Program-made: the position numbers and the translations under genes
Notes under the pieces: generated by a model
What the model was told of the DNA's origin: nothing
Seen by the model: the letters and a program-made list of their open reading frames with translations, nothing else
Database searches by the model: none
Part shown: piece by piece, positions 53,050-62,079 of the stretch
Numbering within the stretch: the first letter of the stretch is position 1
How the letters are laid out: each line of letters starts with the position of its first letter
From: UBA4844 sp050943255
Lineage (GTDB): Bacteria > Bacillota > Syntrophomonadia > Syntrophomonadales > Syntrophomonadaceae
NCBI GenBank assembly: GCA_050943255.1
Contig: JBMNOV010000003.1
Span: 1-64,000 of the forward strand
Direction of reading: 5' to 3'
DNA length: 64,000 nt

Positions 53050-56000
53050 GTGTTGCGGGATTTTGTTTACTTTTACCATGAAGTTACTGGAAAAAGTATC
53101 CCTCCAATTTGGCCTCAGGCTACAATACATAAGACTGAAGTATACAGTCATAGCAAAAAATGGATAATATATCTGGCGATAAGTGGGACAATACCTGCTA
53201 AAGCTGTGGATGAGGCCGCCAAAGAATTACAAAAGCATATGACCTTCCTAAATCATCTAACAATTATTCCAACAATAATTGAGTCCTCAGATAGAATAAA
53301 AGCCATTGTAGATACAAAAAGGGAGGAGCTTTGCTCCTCTTTTTTTAACCGAAATGGACTTGATAAGAATATTATTTGGTCAGTTAATGGTGAGCGCCTT
53401 GATTTAATTACGGCATATGAGGAAGCTTTTAATTACATTATTGAAAATCAAATCTGCAATCGCCTGGCTTTTTGGTTTTGGGAACAATTTAGTCTGAGGG
53501 TATTAGTGAGAATAGTTACGACAAACATTTCTAATGAAACACGGGAAAAACCTATTGTAACTGAAAGGAAAGCCCAGGTCTTAGAGATGAAAGATCATGT
53601 AAGAGTTACCAGGCAAAAAGGAAGAAAGGATAAACATAAGCTGGTTCTTGATCAAGAGATTGTAACCAAAATAGATGATATTCAGGAAGGGCTAAAGGTT
53701 GCTGTGGTTGAAGGTGAAGTATGGAAAAAAGAGATAAAATCAATTCGAGGTGACAGGTATGTTATATGTTACAATTTAACCGACTATTCGAATACTTTAC
53801 TTTTAAAAACATTTGTTGATCACTTAGATGAAGATCAAATAAAAATAGGTGATTGTATAAGGGCGGCAGGAGTTTTACGTTATGATGAAATTGCACATGA
53901 ATTGGCACTGTTTTTGGATACTTACAAAATTGTAGAAACAAGGAATAGATGCGATGAGGCTATAAATAAACGAATTGAGTTACATGCTCATACGAAGATG
54001 AGTGCTATGGATAGCTTGTGTGACGTTGATGCTCTAATTAAAAGAGCAGCTGATTGGAAACACCAAGCAATAGCTATTACTGATCATGGGTGTATTCAGG
54101 CTTTTCCTGAAGCTTACCAGGCATCCCTTAAATATAATATAAAGATAATTTATGGGGTCGAAGGTTATTTAGTTGAGGATGACAAAAAACAAACCCCATA
54201 TCATATTATTCTGCTTGCTTGTAATCGGACAGGCTTGAGGAATTTATATAGTATAATAAGTGAATCATATCTTAATTATTTCTATCGCCAGCCGCGGATT
54301 CCCCGCAAAATCTTGGAACAGCACCGAGAAGGGATTTTAATAGGTTCAGCTTGTGAGGCGGGAGAACTATATCAGGAAATATTAGCTGGTAAAGATGATC
54401 AATATTTAGAGAAGATTGCATTATTTTATGATTATCTAGAGATACAGCCTATTGCGAACAATGGTTTCTTGATTCGTGAAGGTAAGGTGAAAGATGAGCA
54501 AGAATTGCGAGATTTAAATCGGCGAATTGTTAAACTGGGTAAACGGCTTAATAAACTGGTAGTGGCTACAGGAGATGTACATTTCCTGGATCCTCAGGAT
54601 GAAATCTTTCGCAGAATTATCCAATCAGGACAAGGTTACGATGATGCTGAAGTTCAAGCTCCTTTATATTTTAAAACAACGAACGAAATGCTGGAGGAAT
54701 GCTCCTATTTAGGGGAGGAAGAAGCCCGGCAAGTAGTACTAGATAATCCTAAGCTTATTAACGAAATGGTTGCAACTATTCAGCCTGTTCCTAATGGTTT
54801 CTATCCACCAAAAATTGATTCAGCTGAGGAAGAGATTACTAAGCTTACTTGGGATGGAGCATATAAACGCTATGGAAAAAAAATGCCGCAGGAAATACAA
54901 TCTCGAATTGAACGAGAACTCGAATCGATTACCCATCATGGCTTTAGTGTTCTTTATCTCATAGCCCATAAACTGGTAAAGAAGTCCAATCAGGATGGTT
55001 ACCTGGTAGGTTCACGTGGCTCGGTGGGTTCATCATTGGTTGCCTACCTTACAGGAATAACCGAGGTTAATCCACTGCCACCTCATTATTTGTGTCCTTC
55101 CTGTTATTACTGTGAATTGATATATGATAGATCTATAAGTTGTGGTGCTGATTTAATTAATAAGAGCTGCCCTTTATGCGGTAATGATATGTTAACTGAT
55201 GGTTTTGACATACCCTTTGAGACCTTTTTAGGTTTTGAAGGTGATAAAGTGCCGGATATTGACCTTAACTTTTCCGGTGATTACCAGGGTAAAGCACACC
55301 AGTATGTTGAGGAGCTATTTGGCAGTGAAAACGTTTTTAGAGCAGGTACTATCTCAACAATTGCTGAGAGAACTGCATATGGTTTTGTAAAGAAATATGC
55401 TGAAGAAAAACAATTGTATATAAAGAATTCTGAAATTGAGCGGTTGGCCAAGGGGATTACCGGTGTAAGAAGAACCACGGGGCAGCATCCTGGCGGGCTT
55501 ATAGTCGTGCCACGCGATCATAATATATTGGAGTTTACCCCTTTGCAGAATCCGGCGGATAATAAGGAATCAGGGGTAATCACCACCCATTTTGAATACC
55601 ATGCAATTGGTGATCAGCTGGTTAAATTAGATATTCTTGGTCATGATGATCCTACTGTTATAAAGGAACTGGAGGATTTGACTGGTGTTAATGCTTCTGC
55701 TATACCGCTTAATGATAAGCGAACTATGGCTTTATTTTCTGGAGTTGAGCCCCTGGGAGTTACAGCTGATGAAATAGGCAGCCAGGTAGGGACCTATGGT
55801 ATACCTGAATTTGGTACACGCTTTGTTCGACAAATGCTCGAAACGACTCGTCCTACTACTTTTGGGGAATTAGTGAGAATAAGTGGTTTGTCCCACGGTA
55901 CTGACGTGTGGTTAAATAATGCCCAGAGCTTAATCGAAGAGAACATTGCTAACCTTAATGAAGTAATATGTACCCGGGATGATATAATGACTTATTTAAT

Positions 56001-56676
56001 TCGGCAGGGAATGGAAAAAAACCAGGCTTTCAAGATTATGGAAAATGTCCGAAAAGGCAAAGGACTTAATGGCGACCAGATAAAAGCAATGAAGTATTGC
56101 CAAATACCAACTTGGTATATCGAATCGTGTCAGAAGATAAAATATATGTTTCCTAGAGCTCATGCGGTAGCATATGTTATGATGGCGTTTCGCATTGCTT
56201 ATTTTAAAGTCTATTATCCTCTTGCTTTTTATGCCAGTTTTTTTAGCATTAGAGCTGAAGAATTTGATGCTCCAACTGTTTTAGAGGGAATAGGCAGGAT
56301 AAAATTACGCATTAGCGAAATAAACCGGATGGGTTTTAAGGCATCTCCAAAAGAAAAGAAACTTTTAATTGTATTGGAATTAGCTTTAGAGATGAAGGCA
56401 AGAGGTTTTAACTTTTTACCAGTTGATCTTTACCGTTCCCATGCCAACCGGTTTCAAATTTTTTCCAATGGACTGTTATTACCTTTTTCAGCATTACCCA
56501 ATGTGGGAGCTAATGCAGCGCAGAGTATTGTTGAAGCAAGATTGGGAGGGAAATTTGTATCTGTTGAAGAATTTCAGCAAAGAACTAGATTGAATAAGAC
56601 AGCAATGGAAGTGTTAAAACAAAGTGGATGTTTCAAAGATTTACCTGAGAGTAGCCAATTAAGTCTTTTTGGCTAA
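53050..56676 (+). CDS. polC: DNA polymerase III alpha subunit PolC, lacking the exonuclease domain
   Basis: Gram-positive replicative polymerase. The 1208 residues hold an N-terminal domain, an OB fold (about 210-305), a PHP domain (HAHTKMSAMD, ITDHG, GSACEAGE, ATGDVHFL), the polymerase core with catalytic PDIDLNFSG, a zinc-binding segment (CPSCYYC to CPLCG), DILGHDDPT and the C-terminal helix-hairpin-helix region. In standard PolC (about 1430 residues) a 3'-5' exonuclease with a DVETTG motif splits the PHP domain. Here residues 370-390 run from YGVEGYLVEDD straight to QTPYHIILLACN, so that domain is absent and no exonuclease motif occurs elsewhere. The rest is intact. GGAGG precedes GTG 53050. 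The locus matches polC in B. subtilis (after proS, before rimP). Confidence 0.95.
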   Translation: MLRDFVYFYHEVTGKSIPPIWPQATIHKTEVYSHSKKWIIYLAISGTIPAKAVDEAAKELQKHMTFLNHLTIIPTIIESSDRIKAIVDTKREELCSSFFNRNGLDKNIIWSVNGERLDLITAYEEAFNYIIENQICNRLAFWFWEQFSLRVLVRIVTTNISNETREKPIVTERKAQVLEMKDHVRVTRQKGRKDKHKLVLDQEIVTKIDDIQEGLKVAVVEGEVWKKEIKSIRGDRYVICYNLTDYSNTLLLKTFVDHLDEDQIKIGDCIRAAGVLRYDEIAHELALFLDTYKIVETRNRCDEAINKRIELHAHTKMSAMDSLCDVDALIKRAADWKHQAIAITDHGCIQAFPEAYQASLKYNIKIIYGVEGYLVEDDKKQTPYHIILLACNRTGLRNLYSIISESYLNYFYRQPRIPRKILEQHREGILIGSACEAGELYQEILAGKDDQYLEKIALFYDYLEIQPIANNGFLIREGKVKDEQELRDLNRRIVKLGKRLNKLVVATGDVHFLDPQDEIFRRIIQSGQGYDDAEVQAPLYFKTTNEMLEECSYLGEEEARQVVLDNPKLINEMVATIQPVPNGFYPPKIDSAEEEITKLTWDGAYKRYGKKMPQEIQSRIERELESITHHGFSVLYLIAHKLVKKSNQDGYLVGSRGSVGSSLVAYLTGITEVNPLPPHYLCPSCYYCELIYDRSISCGADLINKSCPLCGNDMLTDGFDIPFETFLGFEGDKVPDIDLNFSGDYQGKAHQYVEELFGSENVFRAGTISTIAERTAYGFVKKYAEEKQLYIKNSEIERLAKGITGVRRTTGQHPGGLIVVPRDHNILEFTPLQNPADNKESGVITTHFEYHAIGDQLVKLDILGHDDPTVIKELEDLTGVNASAIPLNDKRTMALFSGVEPLGVTADEIGSQVGTYGIPEFGTRFVRQMLETTRPTTFGELVRISGLSHGTDVWLNNAQSLIEENIANLNEVICTRDDIMTYLIRQGMEKNQAFKIMENVRKGKGLNGDQIKAMKYCQIPTWYIESCQKIKYMFPRAHAVAYVMMAFRIAYFKVYYPLAFYASFFSIRAEEFDAPTVLEGIGRIKLRISEINRMGFKASPKEKKLLIVLELALEMKARGFNFLPVDLYRSHANRFQIFSNGLLLPFSALPNVGANAAQSIVEARLGGKFVSVEEFQQRTRLNKTAMEVLKQSGCFKDLPESSQLSLFG

Positions 56677-56781
56677 TTAGAAAGGGGTTTGCAATTGGGT
56701 ATGGCTTACGAAGCGTGGAGGTTAAATTAATTGTATATTAATATCTGTATTTTAGTACTAATTAGATCTATCTGCGCTTCT

Positions 56782-56833
56782 TTGTCAAACAATCACTAAT
56801 AGCTTGTATAATCTGATAGCATTATGATATACT
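56782..56833 (+). promoter_or_regulatory. Candidate promoters of the rimP-nusA-infB operon
   Basis: Two overlapping candidates: TTGTCA (56782-56787) with TATAAT (56807-56812), spacing 19; and TTGTAT (56804-56809) with TATACT (56828-56833), spacing 18. Both lie 95-150 bp before rimP in the gap after polC. Confidence 0.5.
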
Positions 56834-56861
56834 AATTTTAAGATCTAATATCTGTCAACAC

Positions 56862-56884
56862 AAGTGGGTGTCCGCCCACTTTTT
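56862..56884 (+). terminator. Terminator-like hairpin in the rimP leader
   Basis: AAGTGGG (56862-56868) pairs with CCCACTT (56875-56881) around TGTCCG, followed by a short T run to 56884. It lies between the candidate promoters and rimP, so it could act as an attenuator for the nusA operon. Confidence 0.65.
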
Positions 56885-56927
56885 CTATTGTGATAAAGCA
56901 AATTTTGATATGCCGGGGGTGATTTAA

Positions 56928-57374
56928 CTGGGTAGAATACAAGATATTGAATTACTTATTCAAAAGCAGTTGCAAAATTCTGATATTGAATTGGTTGCGG
57001 TTGAATATCGCAAGGAAAATGCGCAGCAAATACTGCGTGTCTTCATTGATAATGAGGCAGGGGTTGATCTTGATATGTGTACCCGTGCTACCCGGATTAT
57101 AAAACCCCTATTGGATGAAAACAATATTTATTATGATCATCTTGAGCTTTCATCACCTGGTTTAGACCGTGTTCTTAAGAAGGAAAAAGATTTTAAGCGT
57201 TTCAGAGGTTATCACGTTAAAATAAAAATGCTCAAGCAGTATCAGGGACCTAATAAAATTTCCGGCGTCTTGCTGGATGTTGATGATAGGCTGATAATAA
57301 TAAAAGCTGGGGAGGAGATCTGTAAAATCCCTCGTGATTTAGTTTCAACGGTTAGATTAAATCCGGAATATTAA
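56928..57374 (+). CDS. rimP: Ribosome maturation factor RimP
   Basis: Helps mature the 30S subunit. The coding frame reaches back to CTG 56928, just after an in-frame TAA and 5 bases behind GGGGGTGA. This start gives 148 residues, with the N-terminal helix GRIQDIELLIQKQLQ expected for RimP. The first conventional start, TTG 56970, has no ribosome site and removes that helix. Motifs: VEYRKENAQQILRVFID, LELSSPGLDRVLKKEKDFKR and the C-terminal SH3-like domain. Confidence 0.93.
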   Translation: MGRIQDIELLIQKQLQNSDIELVAVEYRKENAQQILRVFIDNEAGVDLDMCTRATRIIKPLLDENNIYYDHLELSSPGLDRVLKKEKDFKRFRGYHVKIKMLKQYQGPNKISGVLLDVDDRLIIIKAGEEICKIPRDLVSTVRLNPEY

Positions 57375-57385
57375 GGAGGATAAAA

Positions 57386-58441
57386 ATGTCTAATGACCTT
57401 ATAGAGGCATTGTACGAAATAGAGAAAGAGCGGGGGATACCCAAGGAAGCTCTAATAGAGGCGATTAAGGTAGCTCTCAATACAGCATATAAAAAGAATT
57501 TTGGTACATCTCAGAGTGTAAGCGTAGAATTCAATGAAATAAGCGGTGATGTTAAAGTATTTTCTCAGAAAAAGGTTGTTGATAAGGTAAAAGACCATCG
57601 TCTGGAAATAGGAATTAATGATGCACGTGGACTTTATCCTGATTGCCATGAGGAGGATATGGTATATGTCGAGGCTACCCCAGCTAATTTTGGACGTATA
57701 GCAGCCCAAACCGCTAAACAAGTAGTTATACAAAAACTACGCGAAGCTGAGAGGAGCCTAATCTATGAGGAGTTTCTGGAACGCGAAGGGGAAATTGTAA
57801 CTGGTGTTATCCAACGAATTGAATCTAAAACAATATATATCGCCCTCGGAAGAGTAGATGGTATTATGTTACCTTCTGATCAGATAAGTACAGAAAAATA
57901 TGAAGTTGGACAACGAATAAAAGCCTACATATATGAGGTGAAAAATACTTCAAAAGGTCCTAATATATATATTTCTAGAACAAATCCTTTATTTCTAAGG
58001 AGGCTTTTTGAGCTTGAAGTTCCCGAAATATACGACGGTATAGTAGAAATAAAGTCTATTGCTAGGGAAGCCGGATCGCGCTCAAAAATATCAGTTCACT
58101 CACTAGATGAAAGAGTAGATTCTGTTGGTGCTTGTGTGGGGCCTAAAGGACTAAGAGTTCAGAATATAGTATCCGAACTAGGTGGAGAAAAAATAGATAT
58201 TATAAAATTCGATAAAGACCCGGAAAGATATATTGCTAATGCTTTAAGTCCAGCCAAAGTATTAGCTGTTTATGTTTCTGAGGATGCCAAAATGGCTACT
58301 GTAGTAGTACCTGATTATCAGCTTTCACTGGCAATTGGCAAAGAAGGGCAAAATGCTCGTTTGGCTGCAAGACTAACTGGTTGGAAAGTAGATATTAAAA
58401 ATGAGAGTCAATTTATAAAGGAGACAGAAGCAGATGGCTAA
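57386..58441 (+). CDS. nusA: Transcription termination/antitermination factor NusA
   Basis: Binds RNA polymerase and nascent RNA to control pausing and termination. The 351 residues contain the N-terminal polymerase-binding domain (about 1-130), S1 domain (GEIVTGVIQRIESKTIYIAL) and two KH domains (SVGACVGPKGLRVQNIVSEL and LAIGKEGQNARLAARLTGWK). This is the short Firmicute form without C-terminal acidic repeats. AAGGAGG precedes the ATG. Overlaps ylxR by 8 bp. Confidence 0.97.
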   Translation: MSNDLIEALYEIEKERGIPKEALIEAIKVALNTAYKKNFGTSQSVSVEFNEISGDVKVFSQKKVVDKVKDHRLEIGINDARGLYPDCHEEDMVYVEATPANFGRIAAQTAKQVVIQKLREAERSLIYEEFLEREGEIVTGVIQRIESKTIYIALGRVDGIMLPSDQISTEKYEVGQRIKAYIYEVKNTSKGPNIYISRTNPLFLRRLFELEVPEIYDGIVEIKSIAREAGSRSKISVHSLDERVDSVGACVGPKGLRVQNIVSELGGEKIDIIKFDKDPERYIANALSPAKVLAVYVSEDAKMATVVVPDYQLSLAIGKEGQNARLAARLTGWKVDIKNESQFIKETEADG

Positions 58442-58712
58442 AACCCGTAAAATACCTCAGCGGATGTGTGTGGGATGTAGAGAAATGAAAAACAAAAAAG
58501 AATTAACCAGAATTGTTCGCACCCCGCAGGGTAGTATTGAAATAGACAATACTGGAAAAAAATCGGGTCGTGGTGCTTATGTTTGTCCTAAACTGGAATG
58601 TTTACAACAGGCCATAAAAGGTAACCGTTTACAAAAGGCTTTAGAACAAGAAATTCCTGTTGAGTTGATAGAAATGATTAAAATTCAAATAACTAATAAA
58701 TCTTTTTCATAA
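58434..58712 (+). CDS. ylxR: YlxR family RNA-binding protein (DUF448)
   Basis: A 92-residue basic protein with RMCVGCREMKNKKELTRIVR and KSGRGAYVCPKLECL, the DUF448 signature. It is a conserved member of the nusA operon and a nucleoid/RNA-associated regulator in some species. Overlaps nusA by 8 bp. Confidence 0.93.
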   Translation: MAKTRKIPQRMCVGCREMKNKKELTRIVRTPQGSIEIDNTGKKSGRGAYVCPKLECLQQAIKGNRLQKALEQEIPVELIEMIKIQITNKSFS

Positions 58713-58733
58713 TACAAGGTGTGTGATGATAAT

Positions 58734-59075
58734 TTGAAAAAAATATATAGCATGCTAGGATTTGCTCAAAAGGCGGGGAAATTATCTTCGGGTACTTTAG
58801 TAGTACGCTCGAGTTTACATAGTAAGGCCTGTCTACTAATTATGAGCAATGATATTTCCGAGAACACCAAGGAACTTCTTACAGCTACTAGCAAAAAAAG
58901 AAAGGTACCCTGGATTGTTCTAGGGAATAAATTCGAACTCGGTAACTCCATAGGTAAGGCTTATAGAGTTGCTGTTACGATAAATGATCCAGGTATTGCA
59001 GACTCTATAATTAAATTAACAGAATCTCAAGGAGAAGGGTTAAATAGTGTGGGGGTGGTTGAATGGCCAAAATAA
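58734..59075 (+). CDS. ylxQ: L7Ae-family ribosomal-like protein YlxQ
   Basis: Kink-turn RNA-binding fold of the L7Ae/L30e group. The sequence starts KKIYSMLGFAQKAGKLSSGT and has ISENTKELLTATSKKRKVPW and LGNSIGKAYRVAVTI, as expected. Start uncertain: TTG 58734 gives the family N-terminus (113 residues) with AAGGTG 12 bases upstream; GTG 58719 overlaps that site. Overlaps infB by 13 bp. Confidence 0.9.
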   Translation: MKKIYSMLGFAQKAGKLSSGTLVVRSSLHSKACLLIMSNDISENTKELLTATSKKRKVPWIVLGNKFELGNSIGKAYRVAVTINDPGIADSIIKLTESQGEGLNSVGVVEWPK

Positions 59076-61615
59076 GAGTACATGAAATAGCAAAAGAACT
59101 GGGGCTACAAAGCAAAGTAATGGTTGATACTTTACAAAGTATGGGGCTTGATGTTAAGAACCATATGAGTACTATTGAGGAATCTCAAGCCAATTGGGTT
59201 AAAAAACAATTACAACAAAAAGACGGCAGTGAAGAAGACAAACCGGAAAAAAACGGTAGTACCTCTCCCGGGGATATGATATCTGGAAGAGCTTTAAAAG
59301 GCCAACAGCAACCACAAATATCAAACAAGTCCCAGAAAACTGAGATGAATAAAAAGGAACAGCCACAACCCAAGAAGATAGCAGGGATGCCAGCAAAAAA
59401 TGAACATGCAACTCAGAATAGACCCAAAGCTAAAGATAATGCCCAGGATCAAAATAGATATGGTAATAAAACCCAAACAAACATAGAACAGAACCATTCT
59501 AGGGGTTTACAACGAATAGAGACGAATATTTCAAAAAACCGACAACCGTTAAAAGGACAGCAACCAAAAACTAAATCTGATAATGTTCAGAATGCTAATC
59601 AGGGTCAGAATAAAAGAAAACCGGGTAACATTTCCTTAACACAAAATTTAAAAAAACCTCAGATTAGCGAATGGACGACTTCACTAGGAAAAAATAATGA
59701 TTCAAATAAGAAAGTAGCCGAAAAAACTAAAGATTTACGTTTAGGGAAATTTGATAAAAACACGGGACTGAACAAGAAAGGTGCTCAAGTACCCTTTAAA
59801 AAAGATTATAGCCGTCCCGGTAAAAAGCAAAAACATAAGCATAAGAAGGAAAATACTTCTGTTCAATTTCCTGAAAAAATTAGTATTGAAGAACTGATAA
59901 CTGTGAGGGATCTAGCAGAGAAGTTAAAGCGCAGCTCAGCTGATATAGTTAAGAAACTAATGGAACTCGGTACCATGGCTTCTATAAACCAGACTATTGA
60001 TTTTGATACGGCTGAAATTATAGCTAGTTTATATGAAGTTAAGGTGGAACGGGTTATTTCTAAGGAAGAAAAACTTTTGGAAGAAATAGTAGATGACGAA
60101 TCTAGTCTCAAACTGCGTCCTCCTATAGTAACTGTAATGGGTCATGTTGATCATGGAAAAACATCGTTATTGGATAGAATCAGGAAAGCAGATGTAGTAT
60201 CAGGTGAGGCTGGCGGAATTACCCAACACATTGGAGCTTACCAAGTTACTGTAAATGGTAATAAAATAACGTTTATTGATACGCCTGGACATGAGGCTTT
60301 TACGGCTATGCGTGCCCGGGGAGCTAATCTTACAGATATTGTTGTACTGGTTGTGGCTGCTGATGATGGAGTAATGCCCCAGACCATAGAGGCTATTAAC
60401 CATATTAAAGCTGCTGATGTTCCATTTATAGTTGCTATTAATAAGATTGATAAACCAGATGCTAACCCAGAGCGGGTTATGCAACAGCTTACTGAATATG
60501 GTATCCTTGCTGAAGAATGGGGGGGGGATACAATTTTTGTTCCAGTTTCAGCTAAAAAAGGCGATGGAATAGATGTTTTACTGGAGATGATTATATTACT
60601 AGCAGAAATACATCAGATTAGGGCAAATCCGGATCGCAAGGCTGAAGGCGTGGTTCTTGAAGGACAACTGGATCGGGGCAGAGGTGCAGTTGGAACTGTT
60701 TTAGTATTAAAGGGTACCCTTAATATAGGAGATTCGCTTATTTGTGGTAACAACTTCTGCAAGGTAAGAGCAATGACTGATCACAAAGGCAGGAGGGTGC
60801 TACAAGCATTTCCCTCTATGCCAGTAGAAATTACGGGTTGGTCAGAAGTGCCTGAGGCAGGAGGTAAAGTCATAGCATGTGATGAAAAAGTTGCGAAAGA
60901 AATAATAAACCTGCGTTTAAGTGAAAAAAAGATGGAGGAACAAAAGCAGAGCAGTAAGGTGTCGTTAGATGACTTTTTTAAGCAAATGCAAGATAATGCT
61001 TTCAAAGAGCTCAACCTGATAATTAAAGGGGATGTTCAGGGTTCTATTGAAGCTTTGGCTCAATCACTATTACGGTTATCTACTGATGAAGTGAAAGTTA
61101 ATGTTATTCATTCTGCAGTTGGTGCCATCAGCGAAACCGATGTAATGCTTGCTACTGCTTCCCAGGCTATTATTATTGGTTTTAATGTACGTCCTGATGT
61201 AAAAGCCAGGAAATATGCTGAAGATGAAGGTATAGATGTTCGCCTTTATCGGGTAATCTATGAGGCTATTGAGGATGTAAAAAAGGCTATGGTTGGTTTG
61301 CTCGAGCCTGAATACCGGGAAAAATATATGGGACGTGCTGAAGTTCGTGCTACCTTTAAAGTACCTAATGTCGGTTTAATTGCAGGCTCTTATGTTATTG
61401 ATGGCAAATTGCAAAGAAATGCTAAAATACGGGTTTTACGTGATGGGGTTATAGTATATGAAGGTCAATTATCATCACTTAAGCGTTTTAAAGATGATGT
61501 TCGCGAAGTAGCAGAAAATTATGAGTGTGGTATAGGTATTTATGATTTTAATGATGTCAAAGAAGGCGATATAATTGAAGCCTTTACATTGGAGGAAATA
61601 GAACGAGAACTTTAG
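59063..61615 (+). CDS. infB: Translation initiation factor IF-2
   Basis: GTPase that places fMet-tRNA on the 30S. The 850-residue protein has an IF2_N module (residues 1-50, KIRVHEIAKELGLQSKVMVD), a long low-complexity K/Q/N-rich linker (about 52-270), a second IF2_N-like module (about 275-335), the G domain (VTVMGHVDHGKTSLLDRI, DTPGHEAFTAM, NKIDKPD) and domains II-IV. The linker is unusually rich in N and Q. The ATG lies within the ylxQ tail. Confidence 0.97.
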   Translation: MAKIRVHEIAKELGLQSKVMVDTLQSMGLDVKNHMSTIEESQANWVKKQLQQKDGSEEDKPEKNGSTSPGDMISGRALKGQQQPQISNKSQKTEMNKKEQPQPKKIAGMPAKNEHATQNRPKAKDNAQDQNRYGNKTQTNIEQNHSRGLQRIETNISKNRQPLKGQQPKTKSDNVQNANQGQNKRKPGNISLTQNLKKPQISEWTTSLGKNNDSNKKVAEKTKDLRLGKFDKNTGLNKKGAQVPFKKDYSRPGKKQKHKHKKENTSVQFPEKISIEELITVRDLAEKLKRSSADIVKKLMELGTMASINQTIDFDTAEIIASLYEVKVERVISKEEKLLEEIVDDESSLKLRPPIVTVMGHVDHGKTSLLDRIRKADVVSGEAGGITQHIGAYQVTVNGNKITFIDTPGHEAFTAMRARGANLTDIVVLVVAADDGVMPQTIEAINHIKAADVPFIVAINKIDKPDANPERVMQQLTEYGILAEEWGGDTIFVPVSAKKGDGIDVLLEMIILLAEIHQIRANPDRKAEGVVLEGQLDRGRGAVGTVLVLKGTLNIGDSLICGNNFCKVRAMTDHKGRRVLQAFPSMPVEITGWSEVPEAGGKVIACDEKVAKEIINLRLSEKKMEEQKQSSKVSLDDFFKQMQDNAFKELNLIIKGDVQGSIEALAQSLLRLSTDEVKVNVIHSAVGAISETDVMLATASQAIIIGFNVRPDVKARKYAEDEGIDVRLYRVIYEAIEDVKKAMVGLLEPEYREKYMGRAEVRATFKVPNVGLIAGSYVIDGKLQRNAKIRVLRDGVIVYEGQLSSLKRFKDDVREVAENYECGIGIYDFNDVKEGDIIEAFTLEEIEREL

Positions 61616-61710
61616 CTTTATAAACGAATAATATACTTAAGGATGACAGATGCTTGTTATGCGGTTGTTTGACTCGGGTAATACAACAATAGGCAAAAGG
61701 GGGTAAAGCC

Positions 61711-62079
61711 ATGAGTAAACGCAGACAGGAAAGAATGAGTGTTGAATTAAAAAGAACCATGGCCCGGATAATACAGGAAGATATAAAAGACCCTCGAATA
61801 GACTTTACTTCAGTTTCTATTACTAGAGTTGATCTAAGTAATGACCTGAGTCATGCTCGGGTTTATATAAGTATATTGGGTGATAATAATAAGCAGGAAG
61901 AAACCATGCTGGCCTTGCAAAAAGCCAAAGGCTATATACGCAGTGAACTAGCAGCGAGCCTTCAAGTTAGACATGCTCCCGAACTGGAGTTTCGTTTGGA
62001 TCGCTCGATTGAACATGGTATAAACATTTCCACTTTATTAGATAAATTAAAGGAAGGGCAAAGTGAAAAGGATGAATAG
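61711..62079 (+). CDS. rbfA: 30S ribosome-binding factor RbfA
   Basis: Cold-shock and 16S maturation factor. The 122-residue protein has the KH-type core: RMSVELKRTMARIIQEDIKD, PRIDFTSVSITRVDLSNDLS and a C-terminal PELEFRLDRSIEHGINIS. AAAAGGGGG precedes the ATG. The 95-bp gap from infB shows no clear terminator. Confidence 0.95.
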   Translation: MSKRRQERMSVELKRTMARIIQEDIKDPRIDFTSVSITRVDLSNDLSHARVYISILGDNNKQEETMLALQKAKGYIRSELAASLQVRHAPELEFRLDRSIEHGINISTLLDKLKEGQSEKDE

